Shown here piece by piece: positions 33,752 to 46,937 of a stretch of 64,000 nucleotides of DNA. Position numbers and translations under genes: made by a program. The notes under the pieces are model-generated. The model did not search any database and was not told the DNA's origin. It worked only from the letters and a program-made list of their open reading frames with translations. Origin of the DNA: Isoetes taiwanensis (lineage: Eukaryota > Streptophyta > Lycopodiopsida > Isoetales > Isoetaceae); the NCBI GenBank assembly GCA_021234155.1, contig JAJEKV010000024.1:17490030-17554029 (forward strand), given 5' to 3'. Numbering within the stretch: position 1 is the stretch's first letter; each line of letters starts with the position of its first letter.

Positions 33752-35800
33752 TTAGCAAAGTGAATTACTCAAAAATCCAACCATACACCTGATATTTTGG
33801 AATGCAGTGTCCAGTCTCTGCCAACTCCGTACTTGTTGATCACACAATCTCTCAGCTTTTGTCCTCAAATAAGGCTGATTGGAAATGCTTTCACCATGGA
33901 TCTGTGGATAAATAATCAAAGTGTTCTTTAACATTTTCTCCTACACAATTATAATTTGACAATAGCAAATTCTACCTTCAAAATAAGTTGAGCCAATGCT
34001 TGAAGTAACTCAAAATTTCTGTTAGAAGCCATCTCCTTCACAAGAAAATCTAATGTCATCCCTATCTCTTGTACTTGCATATCAACTGCAAGATTGTCAT
34101 CAACAATTTGGATAATGCGCAGCTCAGCATCCAGGGAAGATGGAGACATGCTTTTCACATAATCTATGAATTCTGAGTCTGCAATTACAAAGAGGTTAAA
34201 AGCACTGGCAAGTAGGAGAAAAACACCATAAACTAATAAAGAGCATAAGGATACTTACAATCACCCTCATCACTACATTAGTAAAGGAGCTGTATGAAAA
34301 GAGACCTCAATCCCCCTTGATCAAGCTTACCACCAAGGAAAGATGTTTTCTTTTCTTGCTTAACATCTCCATCTTCCCTATCTGGAGTCGCAAATGTGGG
34401 TACCCCTGACAACGAAGGTAGAGTAGGCAAGAGAAAAGGTACATTTTCTGGCTTCTTTGGTGGAAGGAAGGAAGGAAGGAAGGAGCAATTGTTCCTTACC
34501 TTGAAGCAGAAACATAAAACCCCAAATGTCAAGCATAAAAATAAAAATTATAATGCAGGCAATTGTTGCGTGGCAAAGACAGACCTTGATTGTATCTAGA
34601 TGGATAAGGCCCTGCAATTGTGCCTTAGGTAATAACGCTAAGGTTACAAGCTCAGGGGTTATCTGGTCCTTGCTCATAATCTCAGGACCATTCATCACGC
34701 ATCTATTGTCCTCTGCCACTGCTGTTGACAACCGTATACTTTCAGGTTCTAAATGTCTGTGTATGTAGGTTTGATTGAAAAGTCTGTGTATGTACCCCTG
34801 TTTATTCCAGACTATATATTGAACCGCTCTATCCAACCTGCTTCATTTCCTAAGACAACAAAGTTACCACATGTGCTAATTGCACAAGCCTGCATAAACA
34901 AGCACAACATTATAGACTGCATTGTAATAATGTGAACATATTTCCATGCAGAACACACCTTTACAGGGCTTGGATCGTCAGGACAAGGTCTTAAAATGTG
35001 CTCTCCAATCACAACGTTCTGTAAGCGCCATGTGTATGCAGCAGAATCATCAACGTGGCAAGTCACAATATTGCACCAGTCAAGTTCACGTATCTCAGCT
35101 GTGGGACTTACAGAGAACATTCAGACTGACGGTAGAGAAAAAAAGCATCGAGCTCATCTTAGTGTACAAAACTAATACCCTTGAAAGGTTTAAGAAAAGA
35201 ATTACCTCCATCAAAGGCAACCACCGGAGCCAACTTGACATCTTCATCCTGCAACCATACATGCAATATAAAAAGGAGAAAAACAACTGATTAATCTCTA
35301 TGGTCTATAAGATCAAACAAATAGATCAATCAACAAACCAAAAACACGCTAGTAAAACTTATTATAAGATACTAAGATGCTCATAGACAAAAACATCATT
35401 GCACCTTTAGTTTCAATTTTTTCGCTCGCTTCGATACATGTCCTTGAGAAAGCTCCCCGCTTTGTTGGTCCTGAGCAATACAACTTAAACAGTTATTCGT
35501 CAACTCATTACTATAGAGCGGAGAAACTTGTAAAATATAACACTATATTGACAACCCCCCATATTTGTTCATTCATTGGCCCTGTACTATGTCCATTTAA
35601 CAGTGCGGACATAGCAGCATTTGTTTGGCCTTGCATTTACCCCAGAAGTAACATATTTTTATCAAGAATTCTAAACAATTTTTTTTCAAGAATTCTAAAT
35701 AAGAATTGAACACAGCATATGCCGGCACACACGGAACACACGGAATGCCCTGTCTTGACCAGCAGACAGAATATGTTGTCCATTTCCATAGTATCTAAAT
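33752..35800 (-). pseudogene. UTP21: UTP21/WDR36 (small-subunit processome WD40 protein), truncated copy
   Basis: UTP21 is a nucleolar WD40 protein of the U3 snoRNP/UTP-B complex needed for 18S rRNA maturation. Minus-strand exons recognisable in order: YYGNGQHILSAGQDRAFRVF (about 35790-35715), GELSQGHVSKRAKKLKLK (about 35475-35403), DEDVKLAPVVAFDG (about 35250-35207), EIRELDWCNIVTCHVDDSAA onward (about 35112-34962), ACAISTCGNFVVLGNEAGWI then ERFN (about 34890-34800), ITPELVTLALLPKAQLQGLI (about 34760-34570), PENVPFLLPTLPSLSGV (about 34500-34330), SPSSLDAELRIIQIVDD (about 34180-33960) and WQRLDTAFQNIRCMVGFLS (about 33910-33755). The N-terminal WD40 half is absent. The second WD40 group, about 200 residues after ERFN, is deleted, and a TAG replaces the Gln codon after ERFNI. 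Introns are kept, so it is not a processed copy. Confidence 0.85.
34461..34485. repeat. (GGAA)n microsatellite in the UTP21 copy
   Basis: About six GGAA units inside an intron-exon border region of the pseudogene. Confidence 0.85.
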
Positions 35801-37932
35801 ATTTGATATATCAATACACAAGCTCCTGAACAAACATGTGCGAACTAACAGATGGCAAGCAATTATCATATACTAGGCTTTATCCTTCACCTTCCATATC
35901 CAGGCGCTAATGCCTGCAATCCGGTGGCGTAGAAGATCCTTTAGGAGACAAAAGGCAGGACGTCTTCAGCATTTGAAGCCCAGTCTTGACAATGTGTTTG
36001 CAGAAGCTCCGCCCATGTGCAAAGGAAAACTGGACGAATTTGAAGCACTCCCAGATTTGCACGTCTCCAACCAAAAGGGCAAGAATCCCAAATGCAAAGA
36101 AAAGTACCTCCGAGGTTGAATGCTTCTAAAAGCAACCCATCTCTGAATTGGAGGAGCGTTCCATAACCGACATCCCACTTGGAATTTTCTTGAATTTCCA
36201 TAGCCATGGATGAAATCGAACGATGGAAACAGCATCCACCTGCACAAAAGTCGCACCTGGCAGCAACGTGGACACTCTAGAATTGCTTCAAAGTGTCCAG
36301 TTGCGTTTGTGCAAACGTGCTAATAATAATAACTAGCAAAAGGCACACCAGAAGGCTTTAGCAAGGCCAAACTAGTCAAGGCTTGGTAGTAGATTTAGGC
36401 TTTTATATAAACAAGATAAAAATAAGTTTTCGAGCATTAGGCTTTAACAACATGTGAGTATCAGGAATTTAGGGTTGGTATAATTAGACAGTGGTAATTA
36501 GCAAAGTACTTTTGGTATTTATTTGTGGTAAATTATTGTATTTGAATACTAACTTGTATTTGGTGACCGAGAAAGCAATATTTCTTGGTTTTGCTTGACG
36601 CTCCTTCATTTTTTTTGCGACCAAAAGCTTGTTACAAATTGAATTGCAGAATCACGATATACATTTTTGAACTGAAGTACTTGTTGCAAAATAAACCTCG
36701 TGACATTAGCGGGTTGGTTGTAGACATTAATGGATGCATGCATATCGTTGAACTCAAATATGTAAAAGTGTATAGAGGTTGATTCTCTTCTCTGATGGCT
36801 TTCTTTAGAACAATTTTTTTTTATCATATAATCAATTATTCAGTGATGAGGGTGTTTTGAAGAAGTGATTGTTTATTACGTAGTAGATTATAAAGGGTAT
36901 CTCATAGTGCTTCAAAGGTATAATTGTTCGCTCAAGATTATTATTATTTTTTCTAAAGTATCCACTATGTGAGGGCGTGTTAAATCATTTCCTATAAGAA
37001 ACGTAAGGAGGAATGTTGGCTCCCTCATAGAACAACAATGCGCAAACAAAATATACAGTTCCCTGTTGTAACACTATTGTTGTAAGCAGATCTTAATAGT
37101 GAATGTGGAAAATGTAGTTAGGATCTCCCTTTTAAATAAGATCGAACATAACAATAATTGTGGGAATTGATAGGACACACCAAGGTCGTTAATGTGAAAC
37201 ACGTGGATCACAAAGAGATGGAACACCATGCAACCACATTCAAGCATCCTACTTATCAAGCATTTATACTGTTTTCCATCTATAGTAGATAAAAGTTGCA
37301 GCATCTATTTGTCAATGTTGAAAGTCAACAATATCAGCTAAAGATTTTTGACTTACATATAGTTACAATATCGTAAAATTGGATTTCCATTGTTATTTAA
37401 TTCAGCACCGGCGTTGGAGAATGCAAATGGTATTGAAGCATGGGGCAAGGATGGAGTGCCAGCGTTGGAGAATGCAAATGACAGGGAATTCAACGCATTC
37501 AATCCCATTGAAGAATTTCCAGCACAAGGCATGGAAGTTAAAAAAGGTTCATAAATGACTTGGAAATTCATTGCAAAATGTTATCAGTGAGTAAATAAAT
37601 ATCAGAAAACAACAATGGAATGGATTCATCACCTAGGTTTCATCACCTAGGCTGTGTTCTATTTGTACAGCAAGTTGTGTCAAATAAGAACTAAAACAAA
37701 GGAGCAGATTGTTATCGTTTGGAAATAAGCTAATATAGAATACAAACAAAAATGCTAACTATTTTGTTATTTAAACCACGACTCTGATGCGAATCTTAGA
37801 TGTCAGTACGATGATTAATAAGACAATAAACTTATAGGGGACAAAAATATTGTTACACTTAGATGAAGACTCATTTTTGCAGGCTGGGCACTTCTGATAC
37901 AATTTACTCCAATGGTGTTAAATATGTACAAT

Positions 37933-38102
37933 CACCATTCAAGTTAGTCATTTCTACTTTATCCTGAAGAAGAGGCTGCATAATAAGAGTACAGCTTTGC
38001 AAATGAATTATGTCTATCACCATTCAAGTTAGTCATTTGTAGTTTATCCTGAAGAAGCTGCATAATAAGAGTAGAGCTTTGCAAATGAATTATATCTACT
38101 AC
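37933..38102. repeat. 85 bp tandem duplication
   Basis: CACCATTCAAGTTAGTCATTT begins at 37933 and again at 38018, and both copies continue through AATGAATTATRTCTA with small differences. Confidence 0.85.
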
Positions 38103-41100
38103 TATCCTTGCACCCTCTTTTCTCATTTGAACGTGAAATGAAAAAGCATACCTCTCCTTTTTCTTTGTTAGACAGACATTTGAGAATATGTCCTGGAAAG
38201 CATTACATGGATATAACTGCATACTGAGACGTTAGAAAATATAACATTGAGACAATAGAGATTATGACATTTGACATTTATCAAACGCAATTAAATTTAA
38301 TAAGAGCCAATCTGTCCTGTACAATATTTATCCTAGTCAGTGACACTGCAAGAATGGAAAAATTCGAAGGACGCTACCGCCAAATGTCCCCGTACAGAGA
38401 AACAAGAATATGTGTTGTGCGGTCCAAATTTACAAAGCGGGCAAGTGAAATGAATCTAAAGCTATGCATTGACATTACTTAATACAGATTGGTACTGGGT
38501 GATTGTTCCTGTTTGGCTGTTCAAAAATGTCTTGCTTTCGGATTCCCCAAATAATATAAACCGATGCTCTAGAGAGCTTCAAAACCTAGAGTACCAAAAC
38601 CTGGAGTATAAAAACAACGTTAAACTCATCTGCTTTGTTTAAACAAATCACGAAAATAGACAACAAAGTCATCAGTTAACTCAAGACCTGTTCTATTCTT
38701 CCATATTCTTATGTAACTACTTCCCTTGTGCTTCAATTCAAAGCTGCTACTGGAGTTGCATCTGTGCAGGACATTTTGAAGTTTAATGTTGAAAGGTTGC
38801 ACATGAAGGAAATCCATATCCCTGCAAGAAATCCCGACTCTGCAATACATATTAGAGTTCTTAAAGTAGTAGTACTAAGCATGAACATGAGCTTAAAGTA
38901 ACATAAACAATTGAAAATGATCTTCTACCTACTATCACGTGAGTTAAAATCATCATGTGTACTCCTATTAAAAACCAGAAAGTCTTAATATATAGCTATT
39001 GTGTAAACCTAGCTTGAAAGTTACCTGGGTCTAGGTATAATGTCAGTATACACTGTGTTATCATTGGATTCACCATTGGGAAAGGTATCCCCAAATGCAA
39101 GCAATAAGCTCTAGTATTAATAGCATGTGCGATGCAGATTTAAATACCTGTATGTGCCATGCAACCCTCCAAAGCCATAATCTTGAAACATAGAAGCACA
39201 ATGGTATTTTTTCTTGTAATCATTTGTAACTCTTGCCTGTTCTCAAAAAAATGAAACGTTGTGCTTGTCCAACTTCTCTCACCTGCGAAACCTGCATTGG
39301 CACTATTTGCATGAAAAAACAAAATGCCTGTGGCAAAATCCTGCTGTAAAATTGTTAGTGATCAGTAATAAAAGCAATGGCATATCAACAAACAACACAA
39401 GACTAAAGATTACGCAGATAGAAAGACCTCTTAATTTGTTGTGGGCGAAGGTTTACTCCATGAAGCTTTACAACAAATATGGAATCCTTCCAGAAAATGA
39501 GGTGCTCAGAAAGAGAAACTGCTTCAAGCACCTCAAACAAAGATGAATCCATTTCATTTTCCATTGCTTGTTTCCATTAACAAACAATCCAAAATGAAGT
39601 TAGTAGAACACTGTTAATTATGTAAACATTTAGGAACATGCAACAATTCCTACATGGTGCGGTCTAGCAGTCAGCTGAGAACACAAACATAATTATAGTT
39701 AAAAAGAAACAAACATGATAATTAGGAAGACCTTCTCTACTCCAAGTCCAGTGTCTCGAGGTAGGCAGGATGAAGCCTACAGTTCAAGGAAGTTTACACA
39801 GGTAGGAAAAATATGCTTTTTAAGATTTTCATTCTCATGGAAGAGTCTAATCATGGTAGTTATGCATTCGAGGACTGAAAATATGATGAACAAGATGGTC
39901 CAATTCAAAATGAAGGACCATAGACTGAGCTAAAATTATGACTTTAGACTCGGCCACAAGATCAAGGGTGACATAGCAGTGATAATTTTGAAAGGACTTA
40001 TCTGACAGAAGAAAGCATTCAGAAAATTCTAGCCATCATGGCTATGATGTGAGTCATACAAGGAAAAAGATACTAAGATTCCAAGCGAGATTAGACACGT
40101 TCAGAGGAACTATGGCAGATATCAGAAAGAGAGTTCTAAATGCAAAGCTCTCATGCTGCTAAATACATCCTATTATAAGCCTAGTTTTTGTGATTTTACG
40201 ACTGTTGGTTTTCATTCACAAATAAAACACGCAACTTTCAAGCAAACGATCAATTAGAAATAGATGAATAGCATACCTAGAATTAAATCGATTGCACAGG
40301 ATAGCCGAATAGGAATAAACTGAATAAATCAGATTGCACAAAAGAACTGCCCAAATCGGCACAACATAGAATTGGCTCTAGCAAAGATGTCTGCCGCCCA
40401 AATCCATTTTCGGCCACTCCTCTATGTATATTCTGTTCGATGTACAGGCTAAAAAAAAAACAAATATGATATCACAATGAGATGCTGATGCAGTGCAAAG
40501 AATCAAGAACCTGTGGCGATGATCATTCTTAAATAATGGCCATTTTTGCTCTGTAGTGTTGAAAGAACCTAGATAAATTGGTCGTCTTTGCTCTATGGAT
40601 GGAATCCTTTAGGATCAACGTCTTTTGAAGTAGGCTCAATGAGGTTAGATGATGCCATGAACTCTGCACCAAGGTCTGGAGGCCGATCAAACAAGCCGGC
40701 CATGGCAGGATTAATCTCAAGCCAGTCAAAATGCAAGCTTGAACCCTGAATTCAGACCTTCAAAGTTCAGTCAAAACACATCCCGTTTTGAAGCCCTTTA
40801 TAGACGCTTGTGTATGCTTGTGAATCCTGTAAACTCTTCAACCTATGATTTTCTTGGCCTCAGAGATAAAATGTGCTTGCATTCTACACAGTGATTCTTC
40901 ACAGGAAAAAGCTTGCATGGCTTTAGAGCCACATCCCTGGTCTGTGAATCCATGAAGAAGATAGAAACGTCTGCATCAAAATTCCGAAGCCTAGTCTATG
41001 AGATCCGGGCCGAGAGTAAGAAACAGATGCATGTTCTCGCAAAAATCCGTGGGTTATGGCTCTGTGGATCTTAATGGCACATGAAAGACCCTAAGATAAA

Positions 41101-41342
41101 AAAAAAGGAAAACACGAAAATTAAAAGAGCTGAACGGAAGAAGACCGAAATTAACAGAGGAATCGTAGTAGGGAGACACGAAGAAGGTAAGCTTTGCCAT
41201 GTCTAATTGCCGCACTGCGTCCGGTGCCATCTCCGTGCCATTTTTCAAGGCTTATCTAATTTTCACAGCCTTAGATTTGGAAAAAAGAGGATTTAATGGT
41301 GGAAGTTAATGCCACATCAGTTTTTGATGAAGTGGAGGTGCT

Positions 41343-41710
41343 ACGTGGATAGGCTAGAAATTGAGGAAAGGATGTTTAATTTTAATTAATTGCCCAATAT
41401 AATTTTGCCATGTCAAAAAGTCGTTGTTGTGATTTATTCCACTTGAGTGGAAGTTAATTAAAAATACTTATGTGGCGTTGCCATGAGTTTTTTTTAAAGG
41501 ACAGCCAATATTGGCTGGCCCTAAAAATAATATATGTGTCCCTTGCTCAAATATTGCCACGTGGATTTTTATTTTGTTTTTTTGTTCTATTTTTCTTTTT
41601 CTTTCTTGATCCTTTAATGTGTCCTACGTGGATTTTTTATTTTTTATGTTTCATATGTGGAATCACCCCGTAGAAATTGCTACTTAAATTAAGGAACTTT
41701 AATGCCACGT
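41343..41710. promoter_or_regulatory. Four ACGT-core motifs upstream of the hydroxyacid oxidase gene
   Basis: TACGTGG at 41342-41348, a full G-box CACGTGG at 41558-41564, TACGTGG at 41625-41631 and CACGTCA at 41706-41712 lie 220-590 bp before the start codon. ACGT cores bind plant bZIP and bHLH factors in light and stress responses. The clustering is visible; function is inference. Confidence 0.35.
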
Positions 41711-41929
41711 CATTAAAGAACGTTCACCGTAATGGAATCTCACCCTAATAATACTGCTGCTGCAGCAGCATTTGCATACGTAATGGCTACGTCTACGTTG
41801 CAAAACTTGAAATGAAGACGAAAGAGGATAAGAAAATACGACCGATGCCTAGTCAGCGACTGAATTTTTCAGACCCAAAACCGCAGTACCTATTATTATT
41901 CTGCAAAAGTCGGTCGCTGCTTCGCAAGC

Positions 41930-44900
41930 ATGAATGATCGCATTGACATCAGAGACTATGAAGCTCTTGCAAAGCTCATGTTACCCAAAATGATTTTTGA
42001 TTTCTTTGCTGGGGGAGCTGAAGATGAGTGGACTTTACGAGAAAATAAATTTGCTTATGCAAGAATCAAGTAAGAATTAACTCTATTTCAATTTAAATGT
42101 TGAAGTTAGACCATTTGATGCTTAATGAGTACTCTATAGTAGGATCAGCATGGCAATACAGGCTTAATTCAGCTAGCTTGATATTGCAAATGGATCCAAT
42201 TATTCAGTTATCCTTAGGATGGTGCCCCCTTCGTTTGTACGTTCACGCGTTTACTCTCTTTTAGTATTGCAGACAAGTAAAGTATCAACATGAAATAATA
42301 CATTGTCCATGGAATGCAGTTGAGTAATATTCTAATAAATTCGGACCAAGGCGAAACCAACACGACTTATCTTTCACAATCATCCGTAATCTAATTAAAT
42401 GCATAGTCTGCCTGTATATGGTGCACGATGAGCAATCTTCCATGTCTTAAAGTTTTGCAGAGCAAACTGAAGTTCCATTATGTGCCTTTGTCAAGCCATA
42501 CCAACCTCCCCATCATGAAGGTAAGACAAGTATTGAGATTTTAAGCCCCTGGAGGAAGGTCGAATCTTTTCTTTGAGTTAACCTGAAGAAACAACATCTT
42601 TATTAGATGCTCATCTTTCTCCTTGTTTAAACTTCAAATTTTCAACAGAACAGATAAAACTGGGTCATAAGAAAACGTTATTAATTAGATGAAATGAAGC
42701 AGTATCTTTATTCGGATGCTTAAATTCATAATTTATAGGGGTTCTAATAATCAAACCATGAAAATAACTATGTTAATTCTGACACTAAAACCTGATTCTA
42801 CTTTTGATCCCAGTTTTCTAATTTCTTCCAATATCACGACCATTGACAGCTATACAGAGATCACACTTTAGCATTTTAAGTACTAGCTCTCTCTTTTGTG
42901 GCACAAACTTTTTTCAATGACTAATAAATATTGCATATGGCGAAGAATTCGTCCAAATCTATTGGTGGGCGTTGCTAATGTTGATTTAAGCACATATATC
43001 ATGGGAGATAAAATATCAATGCCTATTATGATTGCACCTACTTCAATGCACAAGTTAGCACACCCTGAAGGTAGGTTTTTTGACCTTGGGGTTATCCTTT
43101 AAGCTGTAAATCTGCATGTACTTGTATGGCTTATACAGCTCATCACAGGTGAAATAGCTACAGCAGCAGCGGCAGGAGCCGAAAATACCATCATGGTAGT
43201 TACTTTGTGATATTATGAACAATCAACATCAGGGACTAGAGACAAACATCAAAAGAATACCTTATGCTTGCTGCAGGTAGTTTCCACTTCTGCTAGTACC
43301 AGTCTTGAAGAAATTGCAGCAAGTAGTCATGGAATCAAGTATTTTCAGCTCTATGTAAGTCATTCATTATCCTTCTATGGATTGCAGGAGCATTTACATA
43401 GTAAATGCAGTTGGTCCAGATGAAACAGGGGCTATAATGCATTTAACTACATTCAGAGAATACAAAGCAGTGTCATCTCATCAGGGAAACCAAAGGACTT
43501 TGATGCTTAATGACTAACACACATATATCCAAATTGTTACAACAAGATTCTATGACAATATGCTAGATTTGGACATCTTCGGGCTTGGGTTGAACTACCG
43601 CAGCATGCCATTGGCAGATGGAGTACCAATATGGAGTTTCTGAAAATGTGTTTTCTGTTAACGTTGTATATCATCAAAACCATAGATTCAACTTGAAATA
43701 GTTACTTCTAATGAGTTCACTCTTGTCTATCAAATGCTGTACCCAATGGCATGCCAGAGAATTAGTGAAAGCACCAGCTACCTGATGTGCTGCCAATTAC
43801 TTATACCCTATCTGAGGTGCTTTGATCTGCACAAAAGAAGTTAGCAATGTCACCAAGGAAAGCATCTGTAAGTAAGAATTATAATTGGTAAGTTGAGTCC
43901 TGTCTTTGAAATTCTGTCACTGATGGCAGAGAATTGGTGAAAAGACCTGCAACCTTAGCCATGGGGAAGAGTGCTGCCAACTACTTATACCTTACCGCGT
44001 TCCAAGAGATGAGATGATAAACATTCTAGTAGGCCTGCTGGGATTTAGACGTGCATAGCAGAGTCAATATAACCTGCAAGAGAGTTATTAATCTCTGTGC
44101 TATTGAAGAATGTATTGGATAAGGAGGATCTTTAAATAAAGCTCAAAGCATCTTCAAGAGTTCAGGTGGAGCTGAAGATTTTGGCCACAAATTGTCAAAC
44201 TGTTTCTTTGGCAAATCAGAGAAGTGTTCAATATTGCTGGTACACTGTGTCCTAAGTCGTGCTTGGTTAGGTAATTGGTAAAAATGCACTTTGTATTTCT
44301 ATTGTCATCCAGGATATTGATTTTTCGGAGGGTACATGAAGACTGATTAGTTAGTTTCTGCTCATAACAAGCTTCAGCTGATGGAATTTTTGAACTTGCT
44401 CCTTCGGAGGGTACATGAAGACTGATTAGTCAGTTTCTGCCCATGACAAGCTTTAGCCCAAGGAATTTTTGAAGTACAGTAAAGGGAAACTTCTGTTCAC
44501 AGCTCAAAGAGGATTGGTATTCAAGACTTTAGCTTTCACCATGTGGTTCATGTCAACGACTTCGTTTCGCTGATGTTATGAGCGTGCTGAGATTTGAAGA
44601 CTTTGGTTTTCATTGCTGGTTTAAACTGTCAGTGACAATCACAAACGTTGACTTTTTTTTACCCACGTCCGAATTATGCCATTTATGGAAGCACCTTCAT
44701 GGTTAAGGTGGATCAGTGTATCTTTGTTTTGATCCTAGGGAGCTTTCCAAATCTGCAAGGCTTATAGGAATATTAGTGAAGTTGGAGGCCGTACCTTGAT
44801 TTCTTATCAGTGAGTGCCGTACCTTGCGGAGGATCGATCAAGATTTGCATCGATCTGAGGAAGAAATACACTTTTCCTTCTTTGTTGTCACCATCTCGTA

Positions 44901-46937
44901 TCAGATAGATTTGAAGGTTGACTTATAATCTTTATTTTGACAATTTGGCCGCCAAAGGCATGCACCTTATGGGGAAGAGTCTTTGATTTGCTGAGCCCTT
45001 TCTTATGACCATCACCTCTTTTGCTTGGAAAAACTATCTAATCGATTTTACCATGATAATTATCTTTCTTGTGCCTTTCTTTATTGTTCCGGACTCCTTT
45101 ATGTGAGAAAGCAGAATTCATGCCATCTTTCTCATGCATTTTCCAACCCCGCTTGGAGTCAACTTTTACATTATCTCTCTCGGCTCAATTAAGGGTATCC
45201 AGGACCATTAGAGTGGTAAACAAATATCCTTTACATGGTCTGAAATATCCTGCTAATGAACTCAGGGCGATTGTTTATTATAGAAATTATTCCTTGAAAT
45301 ACATGGCGTTTCTGCAGTCTAGAAGTTAGCTTGCCATTGGCACCGTCAACCAGAAAAAAGATTGTTAAACTGCATCCTTCAAGTTGATAAGCATTTCAGA
45401 CCAAAAAGAAGATTTCAATTGACATACCATCAATTCAATATTTTACATTCTCCATTTATGCTGCCAGTTGTCTTCTATATTTGGGTGTAGATCTACGGGA
45501 GGAAAAAGGCTCTCGAGCTTGTTCGCCGGGCTGAGAATGCAGGATATAGAGCACTTGTACTCACGGTCGATACTCCTATGATTGGCCGCAGAGAATCTGA
45601 TATAAGAAATAGGTTGGTTACTTCATTCAAATTGGTTACTCTAGCTGTGCATTGGAATATATTTGGGATTCGAATTCCATCTGAAGCATCACATCACAAA
45701 AATTACTTAACTCTCTGTTAATAAGCAGTTTGGTCAAAAACTATATTTAGAGCTGTTATTGTTATGCAGGTTTTTCTTGCCATCCCATGTTACACAGAAA
45801 AACCTTGAAGATGTTGGTGATCAAGCTATTGAGGTTAGACTCATCATATTCCAGTATATTTCATTGACTTTGGGTTTATCAAATCTTACTTTGACATGCA
45901 GCTTAAGAGGAAAGCTGAAGGCTCACAACTTCAGGCATTTGCTGCAAAACACCTGGAAAAGTCTATCACATGGAGGGTAAGTTTGGGAATGTACATATGG
46001 GCAATTTCACTGTTTGGATATGATCTAGCTTTTCCACACTTCGATGTTGGAGCTGCAGCAATGTCTCAGTGTTTAGTATAATAAGTCTTGGAGACTGAGC
46101 AGTTAATTCAATCAGAGACTAAATAATGTCTATCTACATTCTTTATATGTTATGTGAGGTGCCTTTGTTGAAAGAAAGTCAAGTCAACATTCATTATGTA
46201 TAGTTAACATTCTACGATTTGGGGCAGGAATTATATGCTTATTTTATGAGTTGGGTTTTTGATCAAATATAGGATGTCAAGTGGCTGCAGTCAGAGACAA
46301 AGCTTCCTCTTTTCCTCAAGGGCATATTGACTGCTGAAGACAGTAAGTTTTGCTACCCATCACATTTTAATGTACATTGAAACAAGAAGCATAAATTTGT
46401 AATTATGATAGCAAAACGTGCTCTTGAAATTGGAGTATCTGGCATCATTGTTTCAAATCATGGAGGACGGCAGCTTGATTATGCCCCAGCAACAATTTCA
46501 GTCCTGGAGGAAGTAAGTCTTTGGATGCGATCACGCATTTTGCAATGTCAAGTTGTGAGTTTGGAACCATGATTGAACAGGTAGTTCTTGCTGCACAAGG
46601 AAAAGTTCCTGTATACATTGATGGAGGGATTCGAACTGGATTTGATGTCTTCAGGGCGCTGGCTTTAGGCGCAAGTGGTGTCTTTGTAAGTGATGTGGAT
46701 TACATTGGCTCGCATAATTTCACGAGTTTATAAGGGATTTCAAATGCACATGCACAGGTTGGCAGGCCAGTAATTTTTGGTTTGGTCGTTGCTGGAGAAC
46801 GAGGCGTAAGAAACGTGCTTAGCACTCTAACACAAGAACTTGAAGATGCTATGATGTTGGCTGGTTGTTCCTCCATCAAAGATATTGGACGCACAAACAT
46901 TCAAGCAGAAAATAAAATTTTATGTGCAAGATTATAA
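41930..46937 (+). CDS. GLO: Glycolate oxidase family FMN-dependent 2-hydroxyacid oxidase, 11 exons
   Basis: Oxidises 2-hydroxyacids to 2-oxoacids with release of H2O2 in peroxisomes; plant glycolate oxidases serve photorespiration. Exons 41930-42069, 42946-43070, 43149-43195, 43277-43354, 45491-45612, 45770-45833, 45902-45976, 46273-46342, 46412-46512, 46581-46685 and 46758-46937 join in frame to 368 residues, the usual family length. Conserved: Tyr130 (YFQLY), Asp157 (LTVDTP), GRRE, Lys233 (FLKGILT), catalytic His257 with Arg260 ([10 protein letters not shown]), and FMN-phosphate sites IDGGIR and GRPV. The C-terminus ARL is a PTS1 peroxisomal signal. Two pocket positions differ from spinach glycolate oxidase: Tyr24 is Phe25 and Trp108 is Ser109 here, suggesting a different preferred substrate. 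Intron 4 is 2.1 kb. No stop or frameshift was found. Confidence 0.93.
43355..45490 (+). other. Long intron 4 of the hydroxyacid oxidase gene
   Basis: 2.14 kb, while the other introns are 68-876 bp. It contains an imperfect duplication of CGGAGGGTACATGAAGACTG at about 44325 and 44405, and pairs of related words such as AGAATTRGTGAAA and GTGCTGCCAA near 43760-43800 and 43930-43980. This suggests repeat insertion or local duplication. No open frame or terminal repeat was recognised. Confidence 0.55.

Larger units (their letters stand above)
35801..41929. other. Long region without a gene I can identify
   Basis: Several short minus-strand stretches look protein-like without known motifs: about 38660-38820 (DMDFLHVQPFNIKLQNVLHR), about 39150-39260, and about 40590-40735 (DWLEINPAMAGLFDRPPDLG, then AEFMASSNLIEPTS). 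A possible minus-strand start codon (MKNGTEMAPDAVRQLD) is at 41248. They could be exons of one decayed gene. There is an 85 bp tandem duplication at 37933-38102. The rest is AT-rich spacer. Confidence 0.35.

Noticed and set aside
35910-36260. N-terminal WD40 exons of UTP21 on the minus strand
   Set aside because: There is a short IWE-like word but no GH-WD spacing and no alignment to the expected UTP21 order.
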